Source: Tetracentron sinense
Lineage: Eukaryota > Streptophyta > Magnoliopsida > Trochodendrales > Trochodendraceae
Reading direction: 5' to 3'
Assembly: GCA_015143295.1 (NCBI GenBank)
Contig: CM026570.1
Span: 28,154,445-28,218,444 of the forward strand
DNA: 64,000 nt
In this document: one piece after another, positions 45,567 to 56,793 of the stretch
Numbering within the stretch: position 1 is the stretch's first letter
Layout of the letters: every line of letters starts with the position of its first letter
Position numbers and translations under genes: made by a program
The notes under the pieces: generated by a model
Databases searched by the model: none
What the model saw: the letters and a program-made list of their open reading frames with translations, nothing else
What the model was told of the DNA's origin: nothing

Positions 45567-45838
45567 ATCCATGCCTCTGCAGTAAAAGGGTCCACACTCC
45601 CATGGAATGGTGGAGGCCTCAATCTCCTGAATGCCTCAACTCCAGCTGTACGATGTACTGGAGCTGCGGGCGGTGGAGTAGGTGCCGCCGACGATGGTAT
45701 AGCTTGCCGAGCCGCCAGGATGGCGAGTGTCTCAGCAATAGAGCCTAAGACCTGAGAGAGGTCCGGCTGCTCATCCTCATCTCGTGAAGACGAAGAAGCT
45801 CTGGTATGTGGTCCACGACCCCGTGTGCCCCGCCTCAT
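45567..45838 (-). pseudogene. N-terminal gag of Tekay/Del-like element K2, cut by K1
   Basis: MRRGTRGRGPHTRASSSSRD at 45838, then LSQVLGSIAETLAILAARQ, VEAFRRLRPPPFHG and DPFTAEAWI, ending at the K1 LTR. Homologous to K1 gag but clearly another subfamily. The remainder of K2 is not in the window. Confidence 0.88.
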
Positions 45839-46017
45839 GACTAAAGTCCTAGGACCCGTACTTGGTTAAAGCAACCATTTTAGACTAAGACTAAAGTTTA
45901 GTCTTACACTTGGATCAAGACTCGCTTCCGACTTACTTCCTTCCTAACTCGTTTTCCAACATATGCTCTCGTCAAGCCGTGGTATTCGATTCTAAGTGAC
46001 CCTAGAGACCTAAAGCC

Positions 46018-46032
46018 TAAGCTCTGATACCA
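46018..46032 (-). other. Primer-binding site of K2 (tRNA-iMet)
   Basis: Minus strand TGGTATCAGAGCTTA, four bases after the LTR end. Confidence 0.88.
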
Positions 46033-46036
46033 CTTC

Positions 46037-48284
46037 TGTCGCGACCCAAAACCCACTCTAGGAGTTAGAGTGAACTTTGGACAACTAATCATGGCTTACA
46101 TGACTTGCTTGACAAACCAACCTGCAAAACCCCACAGAGCATATACAATAGAGGATGACAGCGGAAACATAACTATAAAACACAGCGGAAGTCTAACAAC
46201 CTCTAAGTATATACACATGGTCCAAGTTTAATACAAAGAAATCAAAACAAAGAAAGTGCGGACATGCCCGCCAAAATACATGGATATAATCACTCATGCT
46301 CACCCACAGCTAATCCACTCAGAATCTAACACCACCTACTGATAACCCTCTACGGGAGGTTCCTCCAAAGGCCCCTCGACGTACTCCTCTTCCACCTATA
46401 GATCAGGAGCACAAACATCAAATGGAGCAGCAGCTCCCTCAGAACCTGCCGACATAAGAAGTACGGCTGAGCATGGAATACTCAGCGGGTACCATATACT
46501 AACCAATAGTCATAGCATAAAAATGGCAATACATAAATCAGGAGCAATTCATATATGTTAGACGGAAACAATCCATATCATACAAGGAAGTAAAGCAATT
46601 TATAATCATGCTTGTATTCGTAGAAAGCCGATAAAATCTCTTGAAAACATCGTGCACTTGACTTGGCTTGAAATATCTTTTCGTACTTGAAAGCTTGTCG
46701 TGTTTGTCTTGCTTGATCTTATCGAGCGTGTCGTACGTGTCATGTCATGCATGTCATGCGTGCTTGCTTGTGATCATGTAACTTGTGAGATACACTTGTG
46801 AGATATCCTTGTGAGATGCGCTTGAGAGATGCCTTGAGAGGGAAGGGAGACCCTTCTTTATGCAATGCACTTGAAAGGGAAGGGAGACCCTTCTTCATGA
46901 TATGTATGTACTTACGAGGGAAGGGAGGCCCTTCTTCATGATATGCACTTGTGAGTGAGGGGAGACCCCTCGTGGAATGTTGGTTCTTGTTTTCTTGTGA
47001 AAAGCGAGATAAAACATATCGTAGGATATGTCCCACCTCTAACCATGTTCTTGAAAACCTCGGTAAATCATGTCATGCATGCCGTGCTCGTGGGAATCGT
47101 GTACATACTTGCATTTAAATTTAAATATGACATTTGGGTAATTCACAACACATATAACATCAATGATTGAGCAATGTAATATTCACATCATTTAGGGAAA
47201 GCAAGAAAACACACTATCATAGGCCCTAGCAATTTCCATAATTTATTAGGCATGCATTCCCTAATTTACAACTCATTTTATTCACCTTGGCATTTCATCA
47301 AACATGGTGTGTTCATTATTCATTATTCATTTAAACCTAAATCATGCTTTTCTAGGTGAGTGTACTCACATCATAAATGTGTGTTTATTATGGATACAAT
47401 GCCCTCCCCCGTTTCAATCATCACAACACAACCATTGGCATCCAATCGCCTATTCCATCTCCATTCACCACGTTCACACTTCCAAACTCATAGCACATGT
47501 ACAAAGGAAGGAAACAAAGAGAAATAAAGGAAAAGAGGAGCTATAGCTAGGAGGGTAGCAAGAGGTACCGACCTTGAAGAAATGAGGAAGAAACCCCTTC
47601 CAAAAACGATCGTGAGGTGCTGCCCTAGCTTGGGGAACGCTCTCAACGAGCTTGTGCCTTGATCTTGAAGAAAAATGGGCTTGAGTTGAGTGTGGGTTCA
47701 CAAACCCCTTGATTTCTCTCCAAAATGGAAACCCTAGGTTTAGGAATCACCCTCTCCTCTCTTCTTATCTCCCAATCTCTCTAAGTGTTGAGAATGAGCC
47801 CTAAAGGCTCGGGTTAAACTCTTAAGGTAAGAGTGAACCGACCAAAAGACCATAATACCCTTATTGAAATTTCTGCAAAAACACGAGTACCGAGCGATCG
47901 GTGTTTATGACCGATCAATCGGTTGCCTACCGAGCGATCGGTGTGTTGACCGAGCTCTCGACCAAAAATCAACTCTCTGGAAAATTTCCCCATACAAAAA
48001 TCTTGACCAGTCGATAGCTACCGATCGATCGGTTTTGGACCGATCGATCGCTCCATGGACCGACCGATCGGTTGCCTGCAGGTCCAGACTGTTTTGGCCA
48101 TAACTTTTGACTCGTTCGTCCGATTTTGATGATTCAACTTGCGTTGGGTTCGTACTTTGAAAATGAACATTTCTGACGTTTCAGAATTTCCAATTTCTTC
48201 CTTATTTATTAATTATACCTCTTTAAAGGCAAAATGGCAACGAAAGTGTCATGCATTAAATGTGAAAAGGTCCGGGGCTCTACA
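46037..48284 (-). mobile_element. 5' LTR of K2, 2248 bp
   Basis: Minus strand TGTAGAGCCCCGGACC (48284) to GTCGCGACA (46037). Most like s1 in its 3' half (shared GAGGGAAGGGAGACCC repeats at 46800-46990, same hairpins) but with the s3-like palindrome cluster at 47888-48075. It borders C2 integrase sequence at 48285. Confidence 0.9.
47888..48075 (-). promoter_or_regulatory. CCGATCGATCGG palindrome cluster, K2 LTR
   Basis: Two blocks of ACCGATCGATCGGT-like motifs around a spacer with CTCTCTGGAAAATTTCC, as in s3. Confidence 0.75.
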
Positions 48285-50490
48285 TCCTCAATGTAGAACT
48301 ACTCTCTACTTGCGAGTCTTGTCGCGAAGAGAAGATGACCAAGAAGCCTTACCTTAAAAAGGTAGGAAGAGCCGAAGAAAAGTTAAGACTAATACATAGT
48401 GATGTATGTGGTCCATTTAACATTGTTGCACGAGGTCAATACCGGTATTTCGTCACATTTACCGATGATTATTCTAGATATGGATATGTCTATTTGATGT
48501 AACACAAATCTGACACCTTTGAAAAGTTCAAAGAATGCAGATTAGAAGTTGAGAATCAAACTAACAAATCCATAAAGACACTTTGATCAGATTGAGGTGG
48601 TGAATACCTCACCAACAAGTTTCTGGATTACTTAAGGGATAGTGGGATTATCTCACAATGGACAAGTCCTGCCTTTCCTCAACAAAATGGAGTTTCTGAA
48701 AGAAGAAACTGAACCTTATTAGATATGGTTCACTCTATAATGAGCCATGCCGATGTTCTTTCATATCTTTGGGGATATGCTTTACAAACTGCCATTTATA
48801 TTCTGAACCGGGTTCCATCTAAGTCTATTCTGGTTACACCCTAAGAATTGTAGATTGGGAGAAAACCTAGTTTGCAACATCTAAGGGTATGGGGTTGTCC
48901 TGCGCATGTTCACAAACTCGAACCCACTAAGTTGGAATCTAGGACAGAGAAATAGAATTTTGTACGGTATCCAAAAGAAACTAAGGGTTTCTATTTCTAC
49001 TCCATGGCGGACCAAACAATAGTTGTTAGGCTTCATGCCACTTTCTTGGAGGAAGAAATGGATCTCCTTAAAAAGGTTGAATTTCATGAGATGAAAGACA
49101 ACACAGCCAGTGTCCAAACTGAACCTAATCCTTCTATTAATGATTCTCCTAATTCCAGTCCACTGAGAATCTCTGAAAGAGTTTCTAGACCAACAGATAG
49201 ACTTCAGTATTATAATAATGAGGTTTATCTACTTACCCCTGATGATGAGGATATGGATCCTAATACTTATCAGGAAGATACATTGGATGTAGATGCATCT
49301 CAATGGAATAAAGCCATGAATGATGAAATAGATTCCATGTATGACAACGGCATCTGAACTTTAGTAAATCTACCAAATGGTATAAGGCCAATTGGATGCA
49401 AATGGATTTACAAAAGGAAGAAGGATGCCAATGGTAGTGTGGAGACCTATAAAGTAAGACTTGTTGCAAAAGGTTATACCAAAATTCAAGGAGTTGATTA
49501 TGAGGATACCTTTTCGCCAGTGGCTATGCTCAAATCCATCAGGATATTACGAGCTATAGCTACACACCATGACTATGAGATATAGCAAATGGATGTCAAA
49601 ACTGCTTTCCTTAATGGAATGTTAGATGAAGACATCTATATGAAGCAACCAGAGGGTTTCATTGCTCCTAACTAGGAGAATATGGTATACAAGCTCAACA
49701 AGTCGATATATGGTTTGAAGCAAGCTTCTAGAAGCTGGAAACAAGCTTCTAGAAGCTGGATCCAAAGATTTGATCTTTCGATCAAAGAATTTGGAAGAAT
49801 CTTGTGTTTACGAGAAGGATAGTGGGAGAGCAGTAGTATACCTAATTCTATATGTTGATGACATTCTACTTATTGGGAATGATGTAGGGATGTTGTCATC
49901 AGTTTAGATATTTTTTTCTCATTATTTCTCAATGAAAGACTTGGGAGAGGCATCCTATATTCTTGGAATAAAGATTCTGAGAGATAGAAAATACCGAATG
50001 CTGGGATTGAGCCAAACTTCCTACATAGACAAGATATTGTCTAGGTACAGTATGAGTGATTGTAAGACAACTGTCATTCCTTTTGGACATGGTGTCACTT
50101 TGTCTAAAAAGATGGCCCCTACATCAGCTGATGAGATCGAGCAGATGAAGAGGTGCCTTATGCTTCGACAGGTGGGAGCCTCATGTATCGCATGTTTTGT
50201 ACTAGACCGGATATCTGTCACGCAGTGGGAGTTGTTAGTTGGTTCCAAAGCAATCCAAGTATGAGATAATTGGACTGCTGTGAAGCATATCATGAAGTAC
50301 CTGAAAAGGACTTGGGATTATGTGCTTACTTTTCACATAAAGGAAGTATCTTCTCATTAATGAGATTATTGAGAAGCAAGGCATTGATGTTACAAAGATT
50401 AGGTCTTAACTTAATGTTGCTGACCCGATGACTAAGGCTTTATCAGATAAAAGATTTGTAACACACTTAGATAGTATAGGATTGAAATAA
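48285..50490 (+). pseudogene. Integrase-RT-RNase H of copia element C2
   Basis: Integrase: STCESC...EEKMTKKPY, LIHSDVCGPF, FTDDYSRYGYVYLM, a damaged D..GGEY box and FPQQNGVSERRN. Linker: ISERVSRPTDRLQYYNNEVY. RT: GCKWIYKRKKDANGSVETYK, QGVDYEDTFSPVA, QMDVKTAFLNGMLDEDIYM and YGLKQASRSW (duplicated), then a blurred Y-D-D region near 49850 (YVDD codons readable as TATGTTGATGAC), and LGEASYILGIKILRD. The RNase H centre is deleted; only its tail NVADPMTKALSDKRF remains. Many stops. Not functional. Confidence 0.85.
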
Positions 50491-50512
50491 ATCTATGGCA
50501 GTGTGACGTTTA

Positions 50513-50527
50513 GGGCAAGTGGGAGAT
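50513..50527 (+). other. Polypurine tract of C2
   Basis: GGGCAAGTGGGAGAT directly before the LTR start TGTTAGACATG, the usual plant copia arrangement. Confidence 0.8.
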
Positions 50528-52736
50528 TGTTAGACATGATGCCCAGAAAATTCATTTAGATTGTTACTCTTATTAATTTGAATAATAAAGACTTCTTCGT
50601 AATCTATTGTGTATTCATTATGGGTAATTGACCATGATCATGAGATGATTTATAAGATCTGAGATATCGATAAAGGTCCATAGGATATATTGTAGGAAAG
50701 TTATGTGATTGGATTATCACAGGCAGATATAACTTTCCGGTTCCTTATACCTTATATAGTCACAGCTATGGGTGAAGCTGGGCACTTCACTTATATGGCT
50801 GCCACTATGCTAAGATGTTCTCAATAGTTGAGATGTAGTTCTATCTCGAACTATTGTAGTGGAGACTACACATCAGCATATGGGTGCTTAAATGTACACT
50901 GACTGATTGTATTTAATGAGAGACCTCTTGCATAAACATACTATTAGATAATTGGTCTCTCATTCACATTAAACAGTTTCAATGATCCTTAGATCTGATG
51001 TGTTTATTTATGACTGAGCAGTAATCTGACTGTTTTGATTCCACAACGTATTTTCTAACTTGGAGAGTACAATTCAGTGACAGTTGGATAGTCAAAAAGC
51101 TATTCGAGTCATGATGAATTTCAAACAAGAAATCCATGCTCATTAATTTGAGAGATTATCGAAGTCCCGGGTAAGACAGTTGATTAAGTTCAAATCCTGT
51201 GCAGGTGATTTTGAAATCAAAATAAGTTCTGAAATATACTTTTATTAAAAGATATTATACTTATAAAAGGATTTTCTCAAAATATTTTTCATGCGAAATT
51301 GTTTCTCATGGCTTAATCATAAGTCTTGGAAATCCGAATGATGTGCAATAGGGTATGGGTTAGATAGTATGTCAATCTCAAAGGCCCATTAGTGATAATG
51401 TATTTGGAAGGATAAATCAAATTTAAAAGTTCATGTGGCGGGATCCGTATTTGTTAATGTTCATACACTGAGATTCAATTGCAACATGGATATCTCACGT
51501 CACTTGCAATTCCGATGTATTTCCTTTTTAGGGTCAATAGGATAACATTGGGTAAGCCAGGGTAAGAATGTCCCAAAGCAATCTGTGGAGATGCTCATAT
51601 AAGAAATACAAGCTCAATAATTGATTAAATGATAATCAATTATTTAAGTGATTAAAAGTTAATCATTAATTAAATAGATTAAAAGTTAATATATGGTTTA
51701 AATTAATTATTGATTTAAATCTAGGGATTGTTTTAATAATTATTTAATTAACCTAATTAAAGGGAAAATGGGTTTGACCCATATCAATAAACCCATTAAT
51801 ATGGGCCAATGCCCATGGGTTTAAACCCTAGGGTGGGGCGCCCACTTTGGATATCCTAATTGGATTGACATTTGGTTACTTGAATAATTATTGAGTAATA
51901 ACTCTATTAATTAAGGAATTAAAATCCAATGGTTGAATTGAACTTAGGATTAAGATGACATGGAGTTGAATTGCAACAAGGAGTGTTAAACTCCTCAAAA
52001 CTCGCACCCCCACACAATAGCTCACGCCCCCCCTCGGTTTGACCTCCTAGTTTGACTAGGTTTCCTCCCATGTGTTGGATGTTGACTTATCCCTTTTAAT
52101 CAAGGAATCCTTTTCAAAAGGGACTCTTTAATTAGTAGGATTACTGTAACTAAAGTATTTGTAGATAAAGTAGGTGTTTAATTAATTAATAGTAAGAGTT
52201 ATTATTAATTAATAATTCGTACAAGATAAGTTGTAGTTGGATTAAGATTTGAATTAGATCAAATCTATAAATATACCAACACCCAAACCGTGTGGATAGA
52301 ATTCATAATTGTCCAAAAAAATTTCTCTCCTTCTCCTCTCTCTCCAAACTGTGAGCCCTAGGGGATACCCCTAGGGATTTTCGTGAGCTATATAGGTGGT
52401 CCAAGTTGGGTTTTGCAAATCTAGGGTTTTGAACCTTAGTGTTTTTGGTGATAGAAGGCCTACACCATTACTCCATCTTTTTCCTTTTGCTTCAACAATT
52501 TCAAAGGAGGTTCTAAAGCTTCGTCGGGATAGTGAAGAATAAGGATCGAGCTTCTAATATTTTTTGGAGAAATCTCTACAAAGAGTTCTGACGGTTCGAG
52601 TGAATTAAGCTTCACCAGTGAACATCATTCACCGAGGTGATCTGACTAAAACTTTTAGATAGTTTTTGATGCTTTCTATGGTGTTAAGAACTAGGTATCC
52701 AGTTTCCATATAAATTTTTTATCCGGATCCCCCATC
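50528..52736 (+). mobile_element. 3' LTR of copia element C2
   Basis: TGTTAGACATGATGCCC at 50528; the end is placed at the point where K3 LTR homology begins (52737). About 2.2 kb, the same length class as the left LTR. A TATA-like ATAAATATACC lies at 52265. No matching target duplication found. Confidence 0.75.
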
Positions 52737-53452
52737 AGCAAGAACAAGTGATTCCCGACAAGACAAGGCATCGTCATTCCTACGAGACAAGAACAAGTTT
52801 TTAAGCGACAAGCAAGTTTTGAGAAACACGAAAAGCTATTTTCATGAACAAGACATGACTTTTAAGGTATGAGTTTTATTAGAGGTTTTTGCATCATTCC
52901 ATGCATGTCATGATCATATCATTGCTTTAAATTCTATGTTATGAATTATCTATAATTATTATCCATGTATTCCATTATTACTATCGTTAGCAAGTAGCTT
53001 GTACTCGCTGAGTATTCCATACTCGGCCGTATTTTCATGTTGGCATGTCTGAAGGGTGTCTTCGATCCTGAGCCTTGGGTCGAGGAAGAGAACGTCAAGG
53101 AGAGGGAGCCACCTATCCCAATGCAGTCGCAGGCGAATAGAGATTTAGACGTGTGGCCATACTTAGATTACTGCTGAGCAGAGTGCGAATGAGAGTTTCT
53201 CTATTATATTTTGATAGGTAGGCATGTCCACCTTTACTTGATATGTTTTGTATAAAACTTGGAATAACGACCACCTTATATAGAAAAGAAAAGGCTAGTT
53301 CACGCTTCTGCATTGTATTTAAGCTTCTGCACTCTGATTCATGTTCTACTATTGTATGTTTTGCCTTGTTCATTGCAGGATGATTTGTCAGGTTAAGTAT
53401 AGTCACGGTTAAAGTATCCCTTAACTCCTAGGGGGTATTTTGGGGTACGACA
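52737..53452 (+). mobile_element. 3' part of K3 5' LTR
   Basis: Aligns closely with 61473-62187 of K3's 3' LTR (GACAAGCAAGTTTTGAGAAA onward) and ends GGGTACGACA. The upstream part is either f1 (27111-28863) or lost. Confidence 0.85.
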
Positions 53453-53456
53453 GAAG

Positions 53457-53471
53457 TGGTATCAGAGCCTA
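53457..53471 (+). other. Primer-binding site of K3 (tRNA-iMet)
   Basis: TGGTATCAGAGCCTA, four bases after the LTR end. Confidence 0.88.
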
Positions 53472-53772
53472 GGCATTAGAGTCTCTAGGCCACTTAGTAC
53501 TTGATACCGTGATGGAACAAGGCAATAGGGTTATTTCAAAGAATTGTATTCCAAGTATAGACTAACAAGTTAGTCTTAGTCAAAACCGGTTTGAAATTAA
53601 CTGAACTTAGTGTCATACGCTAGAAACACAAATTGTATGCTTATGATGTTGTTATGTATACCTTGGCGTGTTGTTATATGTTTAGTCTGTATTAAGTAAA
53701 TCATGAAATAATGGTTATTAAATGCATATCCAAGTTAGACTCATGTGGTACTGTCATTCTCAGGAGTATATC

Positions 53773-55012
53773 ATGAGATGCGGCACACGGGGTCGCGGAT
53801 ACAATACCAGAGAAGATAGAGGTGATGCTCTATCGGGTGATGAACAACCCGACTTCGCTCAAGCCTTTGTATCCATAACCGAGACTTTGGCTATGTTGGC
53901 AACAATTCAACCAGTTACTCCTCCGTCAGGTGTCGCTCTTATAGCTGCTCCTCCAAATCGAGCACAAGCCGGAATAGAAGCTTTCCAGAGGATGAGGCCT
54001 CCGGTGTTTTGTGGAAGTATTGACCCACTAGTAGGCGAAGGATGGGTCGGACAATTAGAAAAGATCTTCTCAGTCTTGTCGCCTAATGAGGCAGAGAGAG
54101 TCAGTTGGGCCGCCTTTATGCTTGAAGGCGAGGCCGATCATTGGTGGCAGTCCGCGGTTAGGACCCGGGATTTGACCCGACAAGGCCAAGAATGGACTTG
54201 GGGAGAATTCTTGGATGTGTTTTACAAGAAGTACTTCCCATTTGGGATAAAGGAGATAAAGGAAGTTGAATTCATTACCTTGGAGCAAGGTAATATGTCA
54301 GTGGCAGCTTATAAAGCCAAGTTTTCGGAGCTATCCAGGTTTGCTCCGCATATGATAGTGACAGAGGCTATGAAAGCCCAAAAATTTGAAAGGGGATTGA
54401 AGGCCTACCTCAAGGATCAATTCTTGATGTTCAGGCATGAGACATATTCAGAAGTAGTGGATAAGGCACTCTTGGCAGAGTCAAATTCTGAAGAATTTTC
54501 CAAGAGAAGAGGAATAGAGAAAGGCCAGTCTAGTGGCTCAGTAGAGAAGAGAGCTAGGACCACTTCATACTAGCCGACAGGGCTAGTACCATCATAAAGG
54601 TTGTATTCTGCACCTCAGTCCACACGCCCTTTTGTTCCACAGGCGGTATACTTAGCTACTACACAGGCTCCTCACCCTGCAGTAACTCAGGCCACGAGAT
54701 ACACACCTTCTATCTACTCTTACGAGCCTTGTACTTATTGTGGTAGGAGGCACTTGGCTGGAGATTGTCGGAAAATCTCTGGTGGGTGTTTCCACTATGG
54801 CGACCAAGGACACATGATTCGAGATTGCCTTCACTGTCAGATGCTGACTCAGTCTCAGGGGAGCCGACCCCCTGTCAGGCAGTCTTCTCAGAAGAGCTCA
54901 TCACCGGCATCGAGGCCCGCACAGCCTACATGACCTCCTCATCAAGCAACTCAAGGACGAGTCTTTGCCCTGTCGGAGAGAGACGCATGTGCATCCGATG
55001 ATGTCGTGCAAA
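53773..55012 (+). pseudogene. gag of Tekay/Del-like element K3
   Basis: ATG at 53773 (MRCGTRGRGYNTREDRG), chosen because it matches the K1/K2 start. Capsid: AFVSITETLAMLATIQ, GIEAFQRMRPPVFCG, FMLEGEADHWWQSAVR, EWTWGEFLDVFYKKYFP, NMSVAAYKAKFSELSRFAPH. Stops at about 54571 and 54598; then the linker, two knuckles (CTYCGRRHLAGDC, CFHYGDQGHMIRDC, with one Cys changed to Tyr) and, after TGA at about 54931, VFALSERDACASDDVVQ. It ends at the putative donor GTACGC at 55013. Confidence 0.88.
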
Positions 55013-55896
55013 GTACGCTATAATGATAGAGTTATAAGAGTAAAATATCTAGTATTAATTGATATGACTACTTGAGTATACACTAAGTTATTTATGTATG
55101 ATGAGTGTGTTGCTTGAAATCTATTGACATTAGTTATTGAAAAAATTCGGTGAACCTCAAATCCGATGTTTGAGTTGAGAATCTCACAAGTTCAAGGGGA
55201 TGGTTCGGTTTCCCTAAAAGTCTATCTATACTTTTGATGATTTTAACAATTAAGTTATTAACTTAAGAGATGATAAAATTTAAGTGCAAAAATAGAAAAC
55301 CACAACACAAGGATTTTTACATGGAAACCCTTCTGAGAAAAACCACGGGACCTAGTCCAGCCATGAGAATCCACTAAGACAAAGTTAACGAGAACTTACA
55401 AGACTCGAACTTGACTCCTTCGGACTCGACACTACGATCCTTTAGTTCTTTGTCCTCCACACCTCGAAAATTCATCACGTACTCACAAGTCCCGTGATCA
55501 ACCGCAGCAGCTCGTACTTCTCTTTGTGTCTCAAAAATAGTCCACGATCTTTCGATCGATCTCCGTCAATGACAGCTTCGGATTCCACCGACCAAATCAC
55601 ACTACCACTATCCGACTCGAATCGATCTCCTTCGTAAAGGCTCCAAAACACTCCGACCAAGTTGTTCTATCCAGAACGGGTTGATGGTTTGATAAGAATC
55701 AATTCCTAGATGGACTCCATCAATGGAAAAGTCGAAGCAAGCAAGAATATAGCATCGGCTTGCAAAACTAGAATGGGAGAATAACTCTCAAAGGGGAGGA
55801 GAGACAATAGATTCTAGAGTTTTTATGAACTCCAGAAAGAGTTAAAAATACTCTATACTCTCCCAAAGATGTTCTCCACAAACTAGAGAGGTTCAC

Positions 55897-55907
55897 AATA
55901 TATAGGG
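55897..55907 (-). promoter_or_regulatory. TATA box of L4
   Basis: Minus strand CCTATATATTG, about 85 bp downstream of the GTCGAC palindrome cluster. Confidence 0.5.
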
Positions 55908-55992
55908 AAGTGAAAATCCAAGTTTAGAAGGTGCTAAAATAGCTAAAAACCCAAAACAACATAAGGAAACGAATAAGAATGGATTCCCATAT

Positions 55993-56357
55993 CAGGGTCA
56001 ACCCTAGGAGATACTTGGGTCGACCCAAATGTAATGTTCAGTTGATCCAAACATCCCCCAGGGTCGACCTTGGTTTTTTCCATTCACTGCCTCAATTTGC
56101 CATACATTTATTTCTACACTCAGGGTCGACCCTAAGTGCTCAGGGTCAAACTTGAGGTTAAAACACATCTTTCAAACTTCATTTTCAGCTCTTCCTGCCT
56201 TCACAAAAGTTGTAGATCTTTTCAACATGATCGATTTGATATATTATGGAGCAAAATATAATCTACGGTTTGTGAGATATGGCATTTACAAGCAACCTTG
56301 GTTTTCAAAAACTTTTATACTCAGGGTCGACCCAAAGTGCCCAGGGTCGACCTTGAG
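55993..56357 (-). promoter_or_regulatory. AGGGTCGACCCT palindrome cluster in L4
   Basis: About seven motifs (AGGGTCAACCCT, TTGGGTCGACCCAA, CAGGGTCGACCTTG and similar) starting near 55993, 56015, 56059, 56121, 56141, 56322 and 56342. Confidence 0.8.
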
Positions 56358-56793
56358 GTGCAAACCCAATTTTAAAATTACATTTTTAGCTCTTGTTTCC
56401 TTCAAAAAATTTGTAGATCTTTTCGACATGGTCAATTTGATATATTATGAAGCAAATTCTGAGCTACGGTTTGAGAGATATGCTACCTACAACATTCTGT
56501 TATTTTAACAGAATTTTCAGAATTTTTATCTTGTTTTGCACTACATATCTCATCTCCTTGGGTCCATATGATTAGTCTAGGACACTTACCACCTAAGGTA
56601 TCATGTTAGGTTTATTCTAAGTCAATTCTCACCTAAGGTAACATGGTATCTAGGTCACTTACCATTCTATGTTGCCGTGGATGCTTGACAGAAATGACAC
56701 AAGATACACACCTAATCACCTAGACTCACTTGTTTTGACACCGGAAAAAGCCAACACAAAAAACATGGACTTTACAGTTATTTAATCGCACAG

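Larger units (their letters stand above)
55138..56776 (-). mobile_element. Solo LTR of family L4 inside K3
   Basis: TGAAAAAATTCGG...GACTTTACA, 1639 bp, with TG/CA ends and an exact 5-bp duplication GTTAT (55133-55137, 56777-56781). A second copy starts at 63278. Orientation is taken as minus because a TATA box (55897-55907) then lies downstream of the palindromes. Probably copia-type, but no coding sequence is attached, so the lineage is open. Confidence 0.8.
55013..56793 (+). other. Putative intron of K3, enlarged by LTR insertion L4
   Basis: Donor AA|GTACGC at 55013 and acceptor TTAATCGCACAG|GTGCATT at 56793, at exactly the K1 positions. Without L4 (55138-56776) and one GTTAT copy the segment is 125+12 = 137 bp, the same length as in K1. 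Confidence 0.6.

Noticed and set aside
55020..55137. Alternative reading of the K3 pre-insertion segment as a second protease start (KYLVLIDMTT)
   Set aside because: The match is short, frames close quickly, and the true protease motif is at 56826; intron-like spacer fits better.
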